From positions 1-64,000 of the forward strand of contig PMSV01000011.1 in NCBI GenBank assembly GCA_003168265.1: 64,000 bases of DNA, in the 5' to 3' direction. This DNA is from Chitinophagaceae bacterium (GTDB taxonomy: Bacteria > Bacteroidota > Bacteroidia > Chitinophagales > Chitinophagaceae). The notes below the pieces were generated by a model. It was not told the origin of the DNA and made no database searches. It was given only the letters and a program-made list of their open reading frames with translations. Of the stretch, positions 40,122 through 51,025 are shown piece by piece (position 1 is the first letter of the stretch; every line of letters starts with the position of its first letter). Both the position numbers and the translations under genes were made by a program.

Positions 40122-41954
40122 ATGTATAGATCGCATACATGCGGCCAGTTAAGAACTGCAGATGAGGGAAAAACCGTAATACTCGCAGGCTGGGTCCAAA
40201 CCGTCCGAAAATTCGGAAGTATAACCTTTATTGATCTCAGGGATCGCTACGGTATCACCCAGCTCCTTTTTGGAGAAGGAATGAATGAAAACCTCAATGA
40301 AGACTCCCTGAGCCGTGAATATGTATTACAAGCCGAAGGTATCGTTCAACTCCGCAACAACAAGAATCCGCAAATGCTTACCGGTGATATTGAGATCAAG
40401 GTTCAGCGCTATAAGATCCTGAATAAATCAATCACTCCCCCCTTTACGATCCAGGATGATACCGATGGAGGCGATGACCTGAGAATGAAATACCGCTACC
40501 TTGATTTGAGGCGAAACGAAGTGAAGAAAAACCTGGAACTGCGTTACGCAGTGAACCGGTCGGCCAGAAACTACCTCCATGAAAATCAGTTCATAGATAT
40601 TGAAACCCCCTTCCTGATCAAATCGACACCCGAAGGAGCAAGAGATTTTGTGGTTCCCTCGCGAATGAATGCTGGACAATTCTATGCGTTGCCCCAAAGT
40701 CCGCAAACCTTCAAACAACTTCTCATGGTTAGCGGGTACGATCGTTATTACCAGATAGTTAGATGCTTCCGGGATGAGGACCTCCGTGCCGACCGGCAAC
40801 CGGAATTCACTCAGATTGACTGCGAAATGAGTTTTGTGGAACAGGAAGATATTCTTAATATGTTTGAGGGAATGGTCAAATCCATTTTCAAACAGGTTAA
40901 GGGGGTGGAATATAGCGAAGAATTGCCCCGCATTAGCTGGGAAGAAGCCATGTGGGTTTATGGCAGTGACAAGCCCGATATTCGTTTCGGGATGAAGATC
41001 GCCAACCTGAAATCCGCTTTCAAAAAGGATGGAAGGATCATCGCGAAAGGTGAACTGGTCAATGGGCGGGGCTTTGGAATTTTTCAGCAGGCCGAAACCA
41101 TCCTTGCCATTGCAGTCCCGGGCTGCAGCGAATATACCCGCAAGCAACTCGACGAACTCACAGATTGGGTCAAAAGGCCCCAGATTGGAATGCAAGGCCT
41201 GGCCTATATCAAATGTAATGTGGATGGATCTTTCAAAAGCAGTTTTGATAAATTCTTCGGTTCAGAGGACCTTGAAGCAATTGCCGAATTTGCGAATGCC
41301 CAACCCGGCGATTTAGTATTGATACTGGCCGGTTTGGAAGAAAGAACGCGGAAAGCGATCAGCGATCTCAGGCTGGAATTGGGGCAGCGTTTAGGGTTCA
41401 GAAAAAAAGAGGAGTACAAACTGCTCTGGGTGCTGGACTTCCCTCTTTTTGAATACAGCGGGGAGGAAAATCGCTGGGTAGCAAGGCATCACCCCTTCAC
41501 AGCTCCCAAACCCGATCATATTGGGATCATGATCCAGAACGATCCCCTGATCGAAAATGCAACGGATTACCTGAATCACCCCTATGCCACTATCAAGGCC
41601 AACGCCTATGATATGGTTCTAAACGGAAATGAGATTGGCGGAGGCTCCATCCGGATCTATCAAAGAGACCTTCAGGAAAAAATGTTTACTGCACTTGGGA
41701 TGAGCAAGGAGGAAGCCCTGCACAAATTCGGCTTCTTGCTCGGAGCTTTCGAATATGGCGCTCCACCCCATGGAGGCATAGCTTTTGGGTTCGACCGCCT
41801 CTGTTCCATACTTGGAGGGTCTGAAAGCATACGTGATTTCATTGCTTTTCCTAAAAACAATTCAGGCAGGGATACCATGTTGGACGCCCCATCAACCATT
41901 GACGACAAACAATTAAAAGAACTGGCAATAGAATCAAGCGCTCCCAAATCCTGA
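40122..41954 (+). CDS. aspS: Aspartate--tRNA ligase
   Basis: [99 protein letters not shown]. Confidence 0.98.
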   Translation: MYRSHTCGQLRTADEGKTVILAGWVQTVRKFGSITFIDLRDRYGITQLLFGEGMNENLNEDSLSREYVLQAEGIVQLRNNKNPQMLTGDIEIKVQRYKILNKSITPPFTIQDDTDGGDDLRMKYRYLDLRRNEVKKNLELRYAVNRSARNYLHENQFIDIETPFLIKSTPEGARDFVVPSRMNAGQFYALPQSPQTFKQLLMVSGYDRYYQIVRCFRDEDLRADRQPEFTQIDCEMSFVEQEDILNMFEGMVKSIFKQVKGVEYSEELPRISWEEAMWVYGSDKPDIRFGMKIANLKSAFKKDGRIIAKGELVNGRGFGIFQQAETILAIAVPGCSEYTRKQLDELTDWVKRPQIGMQGLAYIKCNVDGSFKSSFDKFFGSEDLEAIAEFANAQPGDLVLILAGLEERTRKAISDLRLELGQRLGFRKKEEYKLLWVLDFPLFEYSGEENRWVARHHPFTAPKPDHIGIMIQNDPLIENATDYLNHPYATIKANAYDMVLNGNEIGGGSIRIYQRDLQEKMFTALGMSKEEALHKFGFLLGAFEYGAPPHGGIAFGFDRLCSILGGSESIRDFIAFPKNNSGRDTMLDAPSTIDDKQLKELAIESSAPKS

Positions 41955-41975
41955 GAGGGGGGCTCAGTTTAACTA

Positions 41976-42464
41976 ATGATAATGAAAAAACGCATACTTC
42001 TATCGAAAATCCTGTCAATGTTTAATCTGGTCGTCGCGGGTATCCTGGTATGCGGATTCCTCCTTTTTGCAGGGGCGCTTTCCATGCCTGTTGCACTGAT
42101 CGCTATCGTATTTGCAGGAAGCATCGTACTTCATAGTTATGCGGCGATGCAACTGCAGAAGAGCATACTGCATGCGGAAATTCCCCTGAATTCCCAAACC
42201 CCGGTCGGTATAAAGCTCATGGGATATATATCACTGTTCATCGGACTGATCTGGTTTGTCTCCAGCATCATGGTTTTGAAAAATCCAGGGGATTTTATGA
42301 AAGAAATGGTCCTCCCGCCAAAAGTCACCGCGGCAGAATACCTGCATTTCATGGAGGCAGTTGTCTCCTTCCTTTTTGTCTTTTCGCTTTCCATCATCAT
42401 CAATGTAATACTCAATTTCAGGATGTTGAAATGGTATCAATACTCCCGGAACCAGAAATCCTGA
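41976..42464 (+). CDS. Multi-pass membrane protein, hypothetical
   Basis: 162 aa with about four hydrophobic segments. Confidence 0.65.
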   Translation: MIMKKRILLSKILSMFNLVVAGILVCGFLLFAGALSMPVALIAIVFAGSIVLHSYAAMQLQKSILHAEIPLNSQTPVGIKLMGYISLFIGLIWFVSSIMVLKNPGDFMKEMVLPPKVTAAEYLHFMEAVVSFLFVFSLSIIINVILNFRMLKWYQYSRNQKS

Positions 42465-42471
42465 AGCCTGC

Positions 42472-43845
42472 TTAGGAAAAGAATTTCTTACGAACGATGA
42501 GGTAAATTACGAGTAGTAGCAATATTGCAAGGATAACAATCCAGATATATCGGTCACGAATGGACTGAATATCTTTTTTTGCAGCTATATTTTGCCGGCA
42601 AGCCAGAATATAATGATCCAGCGTGGGATAATGAGCATTTATTTTTTTCACTTCCTGAAAATCCCGAATTGCTTTGCCAAAGTAACATTTTTCAAAATAG
42701 TTCAGTCCTTCAGAAAACAGGCTTGTGGATCGGCTAACCGAATGTTCGATGCCTGCGGAATCCATAAACTCATACAATATCGAAATAGGTATCGAAAAAT
42801 TAAGTCCGGCTGCCAGAGATCCGGAATTTTCCAGGCTGCCGAAAGTAGTAAGGCCTACTACAGCCCCTTCTGAATTACAAACAGGCCCTCCGCTGCTGCC
42901 ATGGTTGATATTGGCATCCATTTGGATTACGGGCCATCCGTTCACTGATTTTTTGATGGCGCTGACAATGCCGGTCGTTAATGTCGGCTCGATTGCCGAA
43001 ACGGCCGATACAAAGTCATTATTGGTCACCGGTCCTGGATAGCCGTAGACAAATAATTGCTCCCCGACTAGCGGCAAATCCTTATCCGCCATTTTCAGGT
43101 CGGGCAGGGTCGTATCTCCGTCAATTTTCAAAATGGCCACATCTTTACCCGGCATCGGCGAGCCTTTAATGATGATATTGGCTGCCCGGGTTTCCGTCGT
43201 TTCCGTATTATTTGAATCCACACGGTAGACAACATAGACCGTTTTTTGAAGATCGCTAAGGGTCATGGGAAATAGCTTCGAATAAAGCGAAGCATAGGTA
43301 TTGTTGAGCAGGTTCTTCTGTTGTTCATTAAATGTGGCAGCCCAGGAGCTTTCAAATGCATTGATATGAGCCTGCGTGATCTCCTGGAAGGCAGTGAGGA
43401 TGAATTGCCTGCGGATAAAGGCATTGTCCCGGTCGATCAAATGACTATTGGTTGCAACATATCCATCCCCTGTTATTAGAAATCCGGTTCCGGTGGCGGT
43501 AATCTCCTGTTTTTCTTCAATTGTTTCCAGGCTTTTTTTAAAGAACCGGGCAGGATAATTATTCATGATACGCAGAACGATATCCAGTTTCTGCTCCTGC
43601 GAAAAAACGGCACCCGCCGTATCTGCTTTTTGAATCTTATCCAGGAGCTGATAAAATGCCCTTTCATCCATTCTCATTTTATTGACCGAAACCTTCGCAG
43701 AATAAACGGTTTTGATCATGACTACACCGGGCCTGTTCAAAGCATAGTTATGCACGGCAATCCCGTCCTGCGCTCTGGCAATTTGAAAAGAAACTGCTAA
43801 AAAAAACAGAAATCCTGTCTTGCGTAATCTGAAAATCAAAGCCAT
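42472..43845 (-). CDS. Trypsin-like serine protease with C-terminal TM segment
   Basis: TGTGFLITGDGYVATNSHLID (His), GKDVAILKID (Asp), NHGSSGGPVCN (Ser); C-terminal YIWIVILAILLLLVIYLIV. Confidence 0.85.
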   Translation of the reverse strand: MALIFRLRKTGFLFFLAVSFQIARAQDGIAVHNYALNRPGVVMIKTVYSAKVSVNKMRMDERAFYQLLDKIQKADTAGAVFSQEQKLDIVLRIMNNYPARFFKKSLETIEEKQEITATGTGFLITGDGYVATNSHLIDRDNAFIRRQFILTAFQEITQAHINAFESSWAATFNEQQKNLLNNTYASLYSKLFPMTLSDLQKTVYVVYRVDSNNTETTETRAANIIIKGSPMPGKDVAILKIDGDTTLPDLKMADKDLPLVGEQLFVYGYPGPVTNNDFVSAVSAIEPTLTTGIVSAIKKSVNGWPVIQMDANINHGSSGGPVCNSEGAVVGLTTFGSLENSGSLAAGLNFSIPISILYEFMDSAGIEHSVSRSTSLFSEGLNYFEKCYFGKAIRDFQEVKKINAHYPTLDHYILACRQNIAAKKDIQSIRDRYIWIVILAILLLLVIYLIVRKKFFS

Positions 43846-43921
43846 GTCATTAAGATAAAACCTTCATTAATAAAACTCTAAAACAGTCAAGTTGTTGTAC
43901 TATTGTAGTTAAATTTCTCCC

Positions 43922-45187
43922 ATGAGTCCAGGGCAAATCCCTTTAGCTGAAAGGCTCCGCCCGCAGTCGCTGGACAGCCTCGTTGGCCAACAACATCTTA
44001 CTGGCAAAGGCAGCATTCTCAGGACGGCGATCGAACATGGCCATGTTCCCTCCATGATCCTCTGGGGCCCTCCGGGGACGGGCAAGACGACGGTAGCCAA
44101 TATCATTGCACATAGCCTTCGGGTGGATTTTTATACCTTAAGCGCCATCTCTTCCGGAGTAAAAGAAGTGAGGGAGGTGATTGAGGAGGCAAAGGGCAAA
44201 CCCGGAGCCATTCTGTTCATCGATGAGATCCATCGCTTCAATAAAGGGCAGCAGGATGCATTATTGGGGGCTGTTGAAAAAGGGATCATTACCTTAATAG
44301 GTGCTACTACCGAAAACCCATCTTTCGAAGTCAATAGCGCCTTACTCAGCCGTTGCCAGGTATATGTGCTGAAACCGCTTAACGAATCGGAACTCCTTCA
44401 ATTATTGCATTCCGCCATTCAGTCGGATTCCGGGCTCAGCAGGAAAAAGATCGAATTGAAGGAAAGCGAAGCCCTTATCAATCTTTCAGGAGGGGATGCC
44501 AGAAAATTGCTGAACCTCCTGGAACTGGTCTGCAATGCTGCGGACGGAGATATTGTCATAACGGACGGACTTGTCATGGAACTTGCTCAAAAAAAAGTGG
44601 CCCTTTATGATAAAAAGGGAGAACAACACTATGATATCATATCCGCTTTCATTAAATCCATGAGAGGGAGCGATCCGAATGCTGCTGTCTACTGGATGAC
44701 CAGGATGATCGAAGGAGGAGAGGACGTTGAATTCATAGCAAGAAGGATGCTGATCCTGGCTAGTGAAGATATTGGCAATGCCAATCCCAATGCCCTGCTG
44801 CTCGCCAATGCCACTTTTGAAGCCGTGCGCAAGATCGGCTATCCCGAATCGGAACTCATTCTTTCGCAATGCGCGATTTACCTGGCTTCATCCCCCAAAA
44901 GCAATTCAGCGACACGTGCGTTGGGCGCTGCTCATGAAGCCATCCGCAAACATGGTGACCTCCAGGTGCCCTTACATATTCGTAATGCACCTACCCGGCT
45001 GATGAAAGACCTGGATTACGGGAAAGGTTACGAATATAGTCATGCGTATGATCAAAATTTCTCTCTTCAGGAATACCTTCCACGGGAAATCGCCGGTAAC
45101 GCTTTTTTTGAACCGGGAAAGAATCCAAGGGAAGATGAATTAAGAAAATTTCTCCGAAATCTGTGGAAAGAAAAGTACGGGTATTAG
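43922..45187 (+). CDS. rarA: Replication-associated recombination protein A (AAA ATPase)
   Basis: PLAERLRPQSLDSLVGQQHL, LWGPPGTGKTTVANIIA, AILFIDEIHRFNKGQQDALL. Confidence 0.96.
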   Translation: MSPGQIPLAERLRPQSLDSLVGQQHLTGKGSILRTAIEHGHVPSMILWGPPGTGKTTVANIIAHSLRVDFYTLSAISSGVKEVREVIEEAKGKPGAILFIDEIHRFNKGQQDALLGAVEKGIITLIGATTENPSFEVNSALLSRCQVYVLKPLNESELLQLLHSAIQSDSGLSRKKIELKESEALINLSGGDARKLLNLLELVCNAADGDIVITDGLVMELAQKKVALYDKKGEQHYDIISAFIKSMRGSDPNAAVYWMTRMIEGGEDVEFIARRMLILASEDIGNANPNALLLANATFEAVRKIGYPESELILSQCAIYLASSPKSNSATRALGAAHEAIRKHGDLQVPLHIRNAPTRLMKDLDYGKGYEYSHAYDQNFSLQEYLPREIAGNAFFEPGKNPREDELRKFLRNLWKEKYGY

Positions 45188-45205
45188 AAGTTAAACGATC
45201 GGCAA

Positions 45206-45652
45206 ATGGAATGGATCTGTAAAAAATTCGACGACCTGACGGCATGGGAGCTTTACTTGAGCCTTCAGCTCAGAAATGAGGTATTCGTAGTGGAACAAAA
45301 CTGCGTTTTCCAGGACGCAGACAACAAAGACCCTTATTGTTACCATTTTATGTGCTTTGAAGAAAAAAAATTATTGGCCTACACAAGATTGGTTCCCGCA
45401 AAAGTCTGCTATGACGAAATTTCGATAGGTAGGGTCGTAACTTCCCCATCCGCCCGGCAACTGGGTTTGGGCAGGGAATTGATGCAACGCAGCATAATGC
45501 AGGCCTATAGCCTGTTTGGCAGAAATCAGGATATTAAGATCGGCGCGCAGCTTTACCTGAAAAAATTTTACGAGTCTTTTGATTTTTATCAGTTCGGGGA
45601 TATTTACCTGGAAGATGGAATTCCTCACATAGAGATGTTACGTAGAAAGTAA
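45206..45652 (+). CDS. GNAT N-acetyltransferase, ElaA-like
   Basis: LSLQLRNEVFVVEQNCVFQDADNKD; IGRVVTSPSARQLGLGRELM; GAQLYLKKFYESFDF. Confidence 0.9.
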   Translation: MEWICKKFDDLTAWELYLSLQLRNEVFVVEQNCVFQDADNKDPYCYHFMCFEEKKLLAYTRLVPAKVCYDEISIGRVVTSPSARQLGLGRELMQRSIMQAYSLFGRNQDIKIGAQLYLKKFYESFDFYQFGDIYLEDGIPHIEMLRRK

Positions 45653-45799
45653 TCGTAAATATACCTTTTCATGTTTTTTCCTTCAAATAGTTGAATAGCC
45701 ACACACAAAAAGATTTTTTTTAGCGTTTCTTGTAAGAAATCTGGTTTTTACTAATTTGTAACCGGAATCCAAACCGTCGGAAAACTAAATTCAATATTC

Positions 45800-46783
45800 A
45801 TGAAACAGTGTTTACGCACCTTTCTGGTGAAGCGCGTACTGGCCATATCGCTACCATTGCTTGTACTTCACCACTCTTCTTTTTCACAGTTATCGGCTGG
45901 CAATTATTTTGAAGGAGGTATCTCCGTTACTACCATGGGATACCTGGGTGACCTGGGCGGCAATTACGGAAAAGGCACCACCTTCATAAAGGACTATAAT
46001 ATTCCGCAAACTCACCCCTCAATTAGCCTCAATCTTACAGCACATCCGGCTGAATGGTTTGCCATTCGTCTCAATGTCACTACCGGAAGAGTTTCCGGAT
46101 ACGATTCAAAAACAACAGGGAAAGGCGGAGAAGAAGAAACCAGGAGGGAGAGAAATCTGGATTTCCGATCCAATATCAATGAAGCTTTTATTGGCGCAGA
46201 AATTTACCCCACAGTATTTTTTGAGAACGACCCGACCGACGTACAAGGCAGGCTGAGGCCCTATGGTTTGATCGGAGTGGGTATTTATCACTTCAATCCA
46301 CAGGGCACTTATTATGATTCGGCAAGCGGACAAACGAGCTGGGTCGATCTGAGGCCCTTGCATACCGAAGGGGAAGGTTTTCCGGAATATCCTGACCGTA
46401 AGGAATATGCATTAACGCAGATCAATATCCCGATGGGCATCGGAATCAAATATTATTTCAACGAGAACATCGATATCTCTTTTGAAATTATACACCGGAA
46501 AATATTTACCGATTATCTCGACGATGTAAGTACGACTTTTATCGACCCAAGTCTCTTTTATAAATATCTATCGCCTTCGTTGGCTCCGATTGCGGCGGAG
46601 ATGTCAAATAAGAGCCCCCTGCGCGATGTTCCGAACAGCGGATACAACCCGGGTGATAAAAGAGGCGATCCATCTCAAAATGATTCCTATTTTACAATGG
46701 GATTCAAATTGGGCATCCGCCTCGGCTCATCTCGTGATCAGGAATGGCGCAATTCAACCCGTTGCCCGATACTCAGGTTTTGA
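45800..46783 (+). CDS. Outer-membrane protein, DUF6089-like
   Basis: FEGGISVTTMGYLGDLGGNYGKG..., IGAEIYPTVFF, PYGLIGVGIYHFNP, IPMGIGIKYYFNENIDISFEI. Confidence 0.7.
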   Translation: MKQCLRTFLVKRVLAISLPLLVLHHSSFSQLSAGNYFEGGISVTTMGYLGDLGGNYGKGTTFIKDYNIPQTHPSISLNLTAHPAEWFAIRLNVTTGRVSGYDSKTTGKGGEEETRRERNLDFRSNINEAFIGAEIYPTVFFENDPTDVQGRLRPYGLIGVGIYHFNPQGTYYDSASGQTSWVDLRPLHTEGEGFPEYPDRKEYALTQINIPMGIGIKYYFNENIDISFEIIHRKIFTDYLDDVSTTFIDPSLFYKYLSPSLAPIAAEMSNKSPLRDVPNSGYNPGDKRGDPSQNDSYFTMGFKLGIRLGSSRDQEWRNSTRCPILRF

Positions 46784-46835
46784 TAACCATTCATTATTCA
46801 CGAAAAAAGCTGATTGGCCTATTTAAACTTTACAG

Positions 46836-47240
46836 ATGAAGAGAATTGTACCCTTTAAAAGCAAAACCGTGCACAAAAACCGGAACCTTCCGGTCTTACT
46901 GATGCTGTTGATGCTTTTCTCCTCAACTGCAACCTTTTCTGCTCAGCTCTTTCCTGAAAATTCCGACTCGATTGTGATCAACAGAGTCTCGGCCAGCAGT
47001 AATATAGTGATCGCTCCTGAACCGGGCGAAGCGCCGCACAGGCTCCTTATCTCAGTGAATAATCAGAAGAAAAAAACCTGTCATTTCTATCTGTTCGACA
47101 TGGACGGAAATTTGAAGGCGCAGGTAGATATCCTCAACAATGAGAAAATTTCTTTCGTAAATATTGAAAAGGGAAGCTATTATTATGAAATTCTTTGTAA
47201 GGATGAGCGCATTGAAAATGGCCTGCTCACCGTACAGTAA
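46836..47240 (+). CDS. Small secreted protein resembling a stand-alone T9SS-type C-terminal domain
   Basis: Signal-like N-terminus then FYLFDMDGNLKAQVDILNNEKISFVNIEKGSYYYEILCKDERIENGLLTVQ. Confidence 0.5.
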   Translation: MKRIVPFKSKTVHKNRNLPVLLMLLMLFSSTATFSAQLFPENSDSIVINRVSASSNIVIAPEPGEAPHRLLISVNNQKKKTCHFYLFDMDGNLKAQVDILNNEKISFVNIEKGSYYYEILCKDERIENGLLTVQ

Positions 47241-47267
47241 ACTCTTTAAATCTGATTAACGATCAAC

Positions 47268-47390
47268 CAGTAAGCTGCAGGGAAATTGGTAAAATCATAT
47301 ATCCGAAAACACGGTTTTGTAACCTGGTCCGTTCCCTATTATTAGTACCCAAAAATGATTTTATTGATCACTCCCTGCGCCTGCTTACTG
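47268..47390 (+). ncRNA. Candidate structured RNA with three nested helices (strand inferred)
   Basis: P1 CAGTAAGC-t-GCAGGGA (47268-47283) with TCCCTGC-gcct-GCTTACTG (47372-47390), 15 bp around an internal loop; P2 AAAATCAT (47291-47298)/ATGATTTT (47355-47362); P3 AAAAC-acg-GTTTT (47306-47318); terminator about 40 nt downstream. Confidence 0.4.
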
Positions 47391-47430
47391 TTCTTATGTG
47401 AATGACTTTCCCCTAAACCCAGATGCAATC

Positions 47431-47466
47431 AACAGCCGCGATGAATAATTGCGGCTGTTTGCTTTT
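47431..47466 (+). terminator. Rho-independent-like terminator
   Basis: AACAGCCGC-gatgaataatt-GCGGCTGTT then tgctttt; between convergent genes. Confidence 0.7.
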
Positions 47467-47475
47467 AGGCGATCC

Positions 47476-48006
47476 TTATTTCAAAAAAATGGATGCGGCA
47501 TGTTCCCAATCCCTGATGCGCTCAAATTCGGTCTCGTTAAGATTATGAGGTGCGGTAAAAAGATAGGACCGCCCCTTAAACAGTTTCAAATGCCGCGAAT
47601 GATCGTCGATCATATAATCACCCTCCATCATTTTCTTACTCCCGCAAAGCACCAATTGCTCCCAACTGATAAATGGAAAATGCTCCTGCATCCAGTCAAA
47701 TTTCTCCCTTAAGGAATTCGGGAATTCTGTCGCCGCAGATACGACGAAAATCTCATAGCGTCTGTTCATTTCTTCCAAAACCGCCCTGCTTCCTGCCATC
47801 ACTGGCAGATTCCTGAAGAAACCGGGTTCAAAGAGCTGTTGTCTTACGATAGGCTGGTGCATTTCCGGGAAGCCTTTTACCAGTGAACCTCCCTTTCGCA
47901 TATTTTCAAAATCTATTGCCCCATCGAAAGTTTTGCCATACCATCTGGTCATACCTCCCGTCGTATCGGCGATCACCTCGTCCATATCAATCAGGACTCT
48001 TAGCAT
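47476..48006 (-). CDS. 5'-nucleotidase, NT5C-like (HAD)
   Basis: MLRVLIDMDEVIADTTGGMTRWY; FVVSAATEFPNSLREKFDWM. Confidence 0.88.
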   Translation of the reverse strand: MLRVLIDMDEVIADTTGGMTRWYGKTFDGAIDFENMRKGGSLVKGFPEMHQPIVRQQLFEPGFFRNLPVMAGSRAVLEEMNRRYEIFVVSAATEFPNSLREKFDWMQEHFPFISWEQLVLCGSKKMMEGDYMIDDHSRHLKLFKGRSYLFTAPHNLNETEFERIRDWEHAASIFLK

Positions 48007-48019
48007 ATATCGGTCGCCC

Positions 48020-50890
48020 TCATGGCTTTAATTCAGGTTTTAAAAAACGAGCCGTATGGCTTTCCTTATTTCGGATCAATTCCTCGGGAGTGCCTTCAAA
48101 AAGAATCCTGCCGCCCTCATCTCCTCCCTCCGGGCCCAGGTCAATAATATGGTCGCCAACTTTAATGACATCCATATTGTGTTCAATAACCAGTACCGTA
48201 TTGCCCCTATCCACCAATTTATTCAAAACATCTAACAGATGACGGATATCTTCAAAATGAAGACCTGTAGTTGGCTCGTCCAGAATATAGAATGTACGTC
48301 CTGTATCTTTCTTGGATAGCTCGGTGCCCAGCTTAACTCTTTGCGCCTCCCCGCCGCTCAGGGTCACGGCTGATTGCCCTAGAGTGATATAACCCAGCCC
48401 CACTTCCTGAAGTACCTTGATCTTCCGGTACAGATAAGGAATATAGTTGAAGAATTCCACCGCCTCATCAACCGTCATATCCAATACATCGCTGATTGAT
48501 TTTCCTTTGTAGCGAATTTCTAAGGTTTCCCGGTTATACCTTTTACCATTGCATTTTTCACAGTGCACATAAACATCTGGCAGAAAATTCATTTCGATTA
48601 CACGCATGCCGCCGCCTTCACAGACATCGCAGCGGCCGCTTTTGACATTAAATGAAAAACGGCCTGCATTATAACCCCTTATCTTAGCCTCCGGAATCGA
48701 AGCGAAAAGAGTACGTATATCGGTAAAAAAACCGCAATAAGTAGCCGGGTTGCTTCTTGGAGTCCTTCCGATAGGCGACTGGTCAATTTCTATCACCTTA
48801 TCTATATTTTCCAATCCCTTTACGGATTTATAAGCCATTGGATTGGCCTTCGAACCATAAGCATATTTACCCAGTATGGGGTAGAGAGTTTCATTGATAA
48901 GTGTGGACTTTCCGCTGCCGCTGACGCCAGTCACCAGGATCAATTCACCGAGGGGAAATTTCAGGCTCAGGTCCTTCAGATTATTGCCGCTGGCGCCTTT
49001 TAATTCGATGAATTTTCCATTTCCCTTCCTCCTTATCTTCGGAACTTCGATTTTTCTGTGCCCGTTCAGATAGGAAGAGGTCAATGTATCGAGTTCCAAA
49101 AAACTCGACGGAACACCCTGCGCAACCACTCTTCCTCCATGAAAACCTGCCCTTGGGCCGATATCGATCAAATGATCGGCAGCAAGCATGATATCCTTAT
49201 CGTGTTCAACGACCAATACACTGTTACCGATATTTCGGAGGTTTTGAAGCGCTGTGATCAACCGGTGGTTGTCTCGCTGGTGCAGGCCGATGCTGGGTTC
49301 ATCCAGGATATAGGTGATGCCCTGCAATTGAGAGCCTATCTGCGTGGCCAATCTGATGCGCTGTGACTCTCCCCCGCTAAGGGTCCTGGAGGGCCGGTCC
49401 AGAGAAAGATAGGTCAGTCCGACATCTATCAGGAACTGCAAACGCTCGCGGATTTCTTTAAGAATATCCTTAGCAATAATATTCTGTTTGGCATTCAGTC
49501 TATTCTCGATTCCTTCAAACCAATCGACCAATTTGTCCAGGTTCATATTGCTCAGTTCGGCGATATTGAGCTTAGCCACCTTGAACCAAAGGCTCTCTTT
49601 TTTAAGTCTCCTTCCCTGGCAGATAGCACATTGTTTCAAGGCCATGTATTTCTCAACCCAAAGCCGAAGCCCTTCTGTACTATATGAAGACGAAAACCAT
49701 CTTTTCAACATGGGAATGACACCTTCATAGCTGCCAGTATAAGCTTCAGGGATCGTTTCGTCATTTACATCCACATCGAGGGTCCTGAGAGCATCGCCGT
49801 CCCCATATAGCAGCAGATTAATCTGCGTTTCTGAGAGCTCCTTCAATGGTTTATCCAGGCTGATCTTATGTTGTTTGGCGAAGCGGACCACCTGTTGGAA
49901 TACGCTTGCCTCTCTCTCCTCTCCCAAGGGAGCAATCCCGCCTTCTTTGACAGTTTTGGAAAGGTCGGGCATCAGGTCCTCCATTGAAATCGTATATACA
50001 TCCCCCAAACCTTTACAGGTAGGACATGCGCCATAAGGAGAATTAAAGGAAAAACTGTTGGGAGAAGGTTCTTCATAACTGATTCCCGTATCCTCACACA
50101 TCAGTTGCTTGGAATACTGAATCAATTTATTTTCTTCGGAGAGTAATATAAATAGCAGATCCTTTCCAAGTTGAAGAGATTTCTGCACACTCTGGCTCAG
50201 GCGCAGCTTCATATCTGGGCTGACAGCCATACGGTCCACTACGATTTCAATGTCGTGGATCTTGTAACGGTCCACTTGCATTTTTGCGGCCAGATCTTTG
50301 ATTTCCCCATCAACCCGGACCTTCAAATATCCTTTTTTTCGAATCTCTTCAAACAATTCCCGGTAATGGCCCTTTCGTCCCCTGACTACCGGGGCGAGCA
50401 GCGTAATCTTCTTGTTTTTAAACCTTTTGAATACATTCTCCACGATCTCTTCCTCGCTGAACTTGACCATGGGTTTTCCCGTGTTATAGGAATAGGCTTC
50501 CCCTATGCGGGCGTAAAGGAGACGCAGGAAATCATATACTTCCGTCACTGTCCCGACCGTACTTCTTGGATTTTTGTTAGTAGTTTTCTGCTCGATGGAA
50601 ATCACCGGGCTCAACCCGGTGATTTTATCAACATCCGGTCTTTCCATGTCTCCAATGAATTGGCGGGCGTAGGCCCCGAAACTTTCCATATAACGGCGCT
50701 GACCTTCAGAATAAATCGTATCAAAGGCCAGGGAAGACTTTCCGCTCCCGCTGATTCCGGTAATAACGACGAGTTTGTTCTTGGGGATCTTTATGTCGAT
50801 GTTCTTCAGGTTGTGGACCCGGGCGCCAAAAACCTCGATATAGTCTGGTCCTCCGGTCTCTATGCCTGCTGCTTTTTCCTGCTTATTCAT
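48020..50890 (-). CDS. uvrA: Excinuclease ABC subunit UvrA
   Basis: [78 protein letters not shown]. Confidence 0.98.
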   Translation of the reverse strand: MNKQEKAAGIETGGPDYIEVFGARVHNLKNIDIKIPKNKLVVITGISGSGKSSLAFDTIYSEGQRRYMESFGAYARQFIGDMERPDVDKITGLSPVISIEQKTTNKNPRSTVGTVTEVYDFLRLLYARIGEAYSYNTGKPMVKFSEEEIVENVFKRFKNKKITLLAPVVRGRKGHYRELFEEIRKKGYLKVRVDGEIKDLAAKMQVDRYKIHDIEIVVDRMAVSPDMKLRLSQSVQKSLQLGKDLLFILLSEENKLIQYSKQLMCEDTGISYEEPSPNSFSFNSPYGACPTCKGLGDVYTISMEDLMPDLSKTVKEGGIAPLGEEREASVFQQVVRFAKQHKISLDKPLKELSETQINLLLYGDGDALRTLDVDVNDETIPEAYTGSYEGVIPMLKRWFSSSYSTEGLRLWVEKYMALKQCAICQGRRLKKESLWFKVAKLNIAELSNMNLDKLVDWFEGIENRLNAKQNIIAKDILKEIRERLQFLIDVGLTYLSLDRPSRTLSGGESQRIRLATQIGSQLQGITYILDEPSIGLHQRDNHRLITALQNLRNIGNSVLVVEHDKDIMLAADHLIDIGPRAGFHGGRVVAQGVPSSFLELDTLTSSYLNGHRKIEVPKIRRKGNGKFIELKGASGNNLKDLSLKFPLGELILVTGVSGSGKSTLINETLYPILGKYAYGSKANPMAYKSVKGLENIDKVIEIDQSPIGRTPRSNPATYCGFFTDIRTLFASIPEAKIRGYNAGRFSFNVKSGRCDVCEGGGMRVIEMNFLPDVYVHCEKCNGKRYNRETLEIRYKGKSISDVLDMTVDEAVEFFNYIPYLYRKIKVLQEVGLGYITLGQSAVTLSGGEAQRVKLGTELSKKDTGRTFYILDEPTTGLHFEDIRHLLDVLNKLVDRGNTVLVIEHNMDVIKVGDHIIDLGPEGGDEGGRILFEGTPEELIRNKESHTARFLKPELKP

Positions 50891-50976
50891 TCTTTCTTTT
50901 AATTCTCTGGGATTCAGGTTCAGGAATAAAACAAAACTAATATGCTTTGGTTGAATTTATCCGGTAATAGGAAAAT

Positions 50977-51006
50977 AAAAAGCCGGCATAAAATACCGGC
51001 TTTTTT
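50977..51006. terminator. Bidirectional-type terminator downstream of the minus-strand 51026-51913 gene
   Basis: AAAAAGCCGG...CCGGCTTTTTT, poly-A/poly-T flanks. Confidence 0.85.
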
Positions 51007-51025
51007 GAAAAATTATTTTGATATT

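Noticed and set aside
41951-41970. CTGAG-agggggg-CTCAG as terminator of aspS
   Set aside because: Only a 5-bp stem with a G-rich loop and a short TTT; too weak to call.
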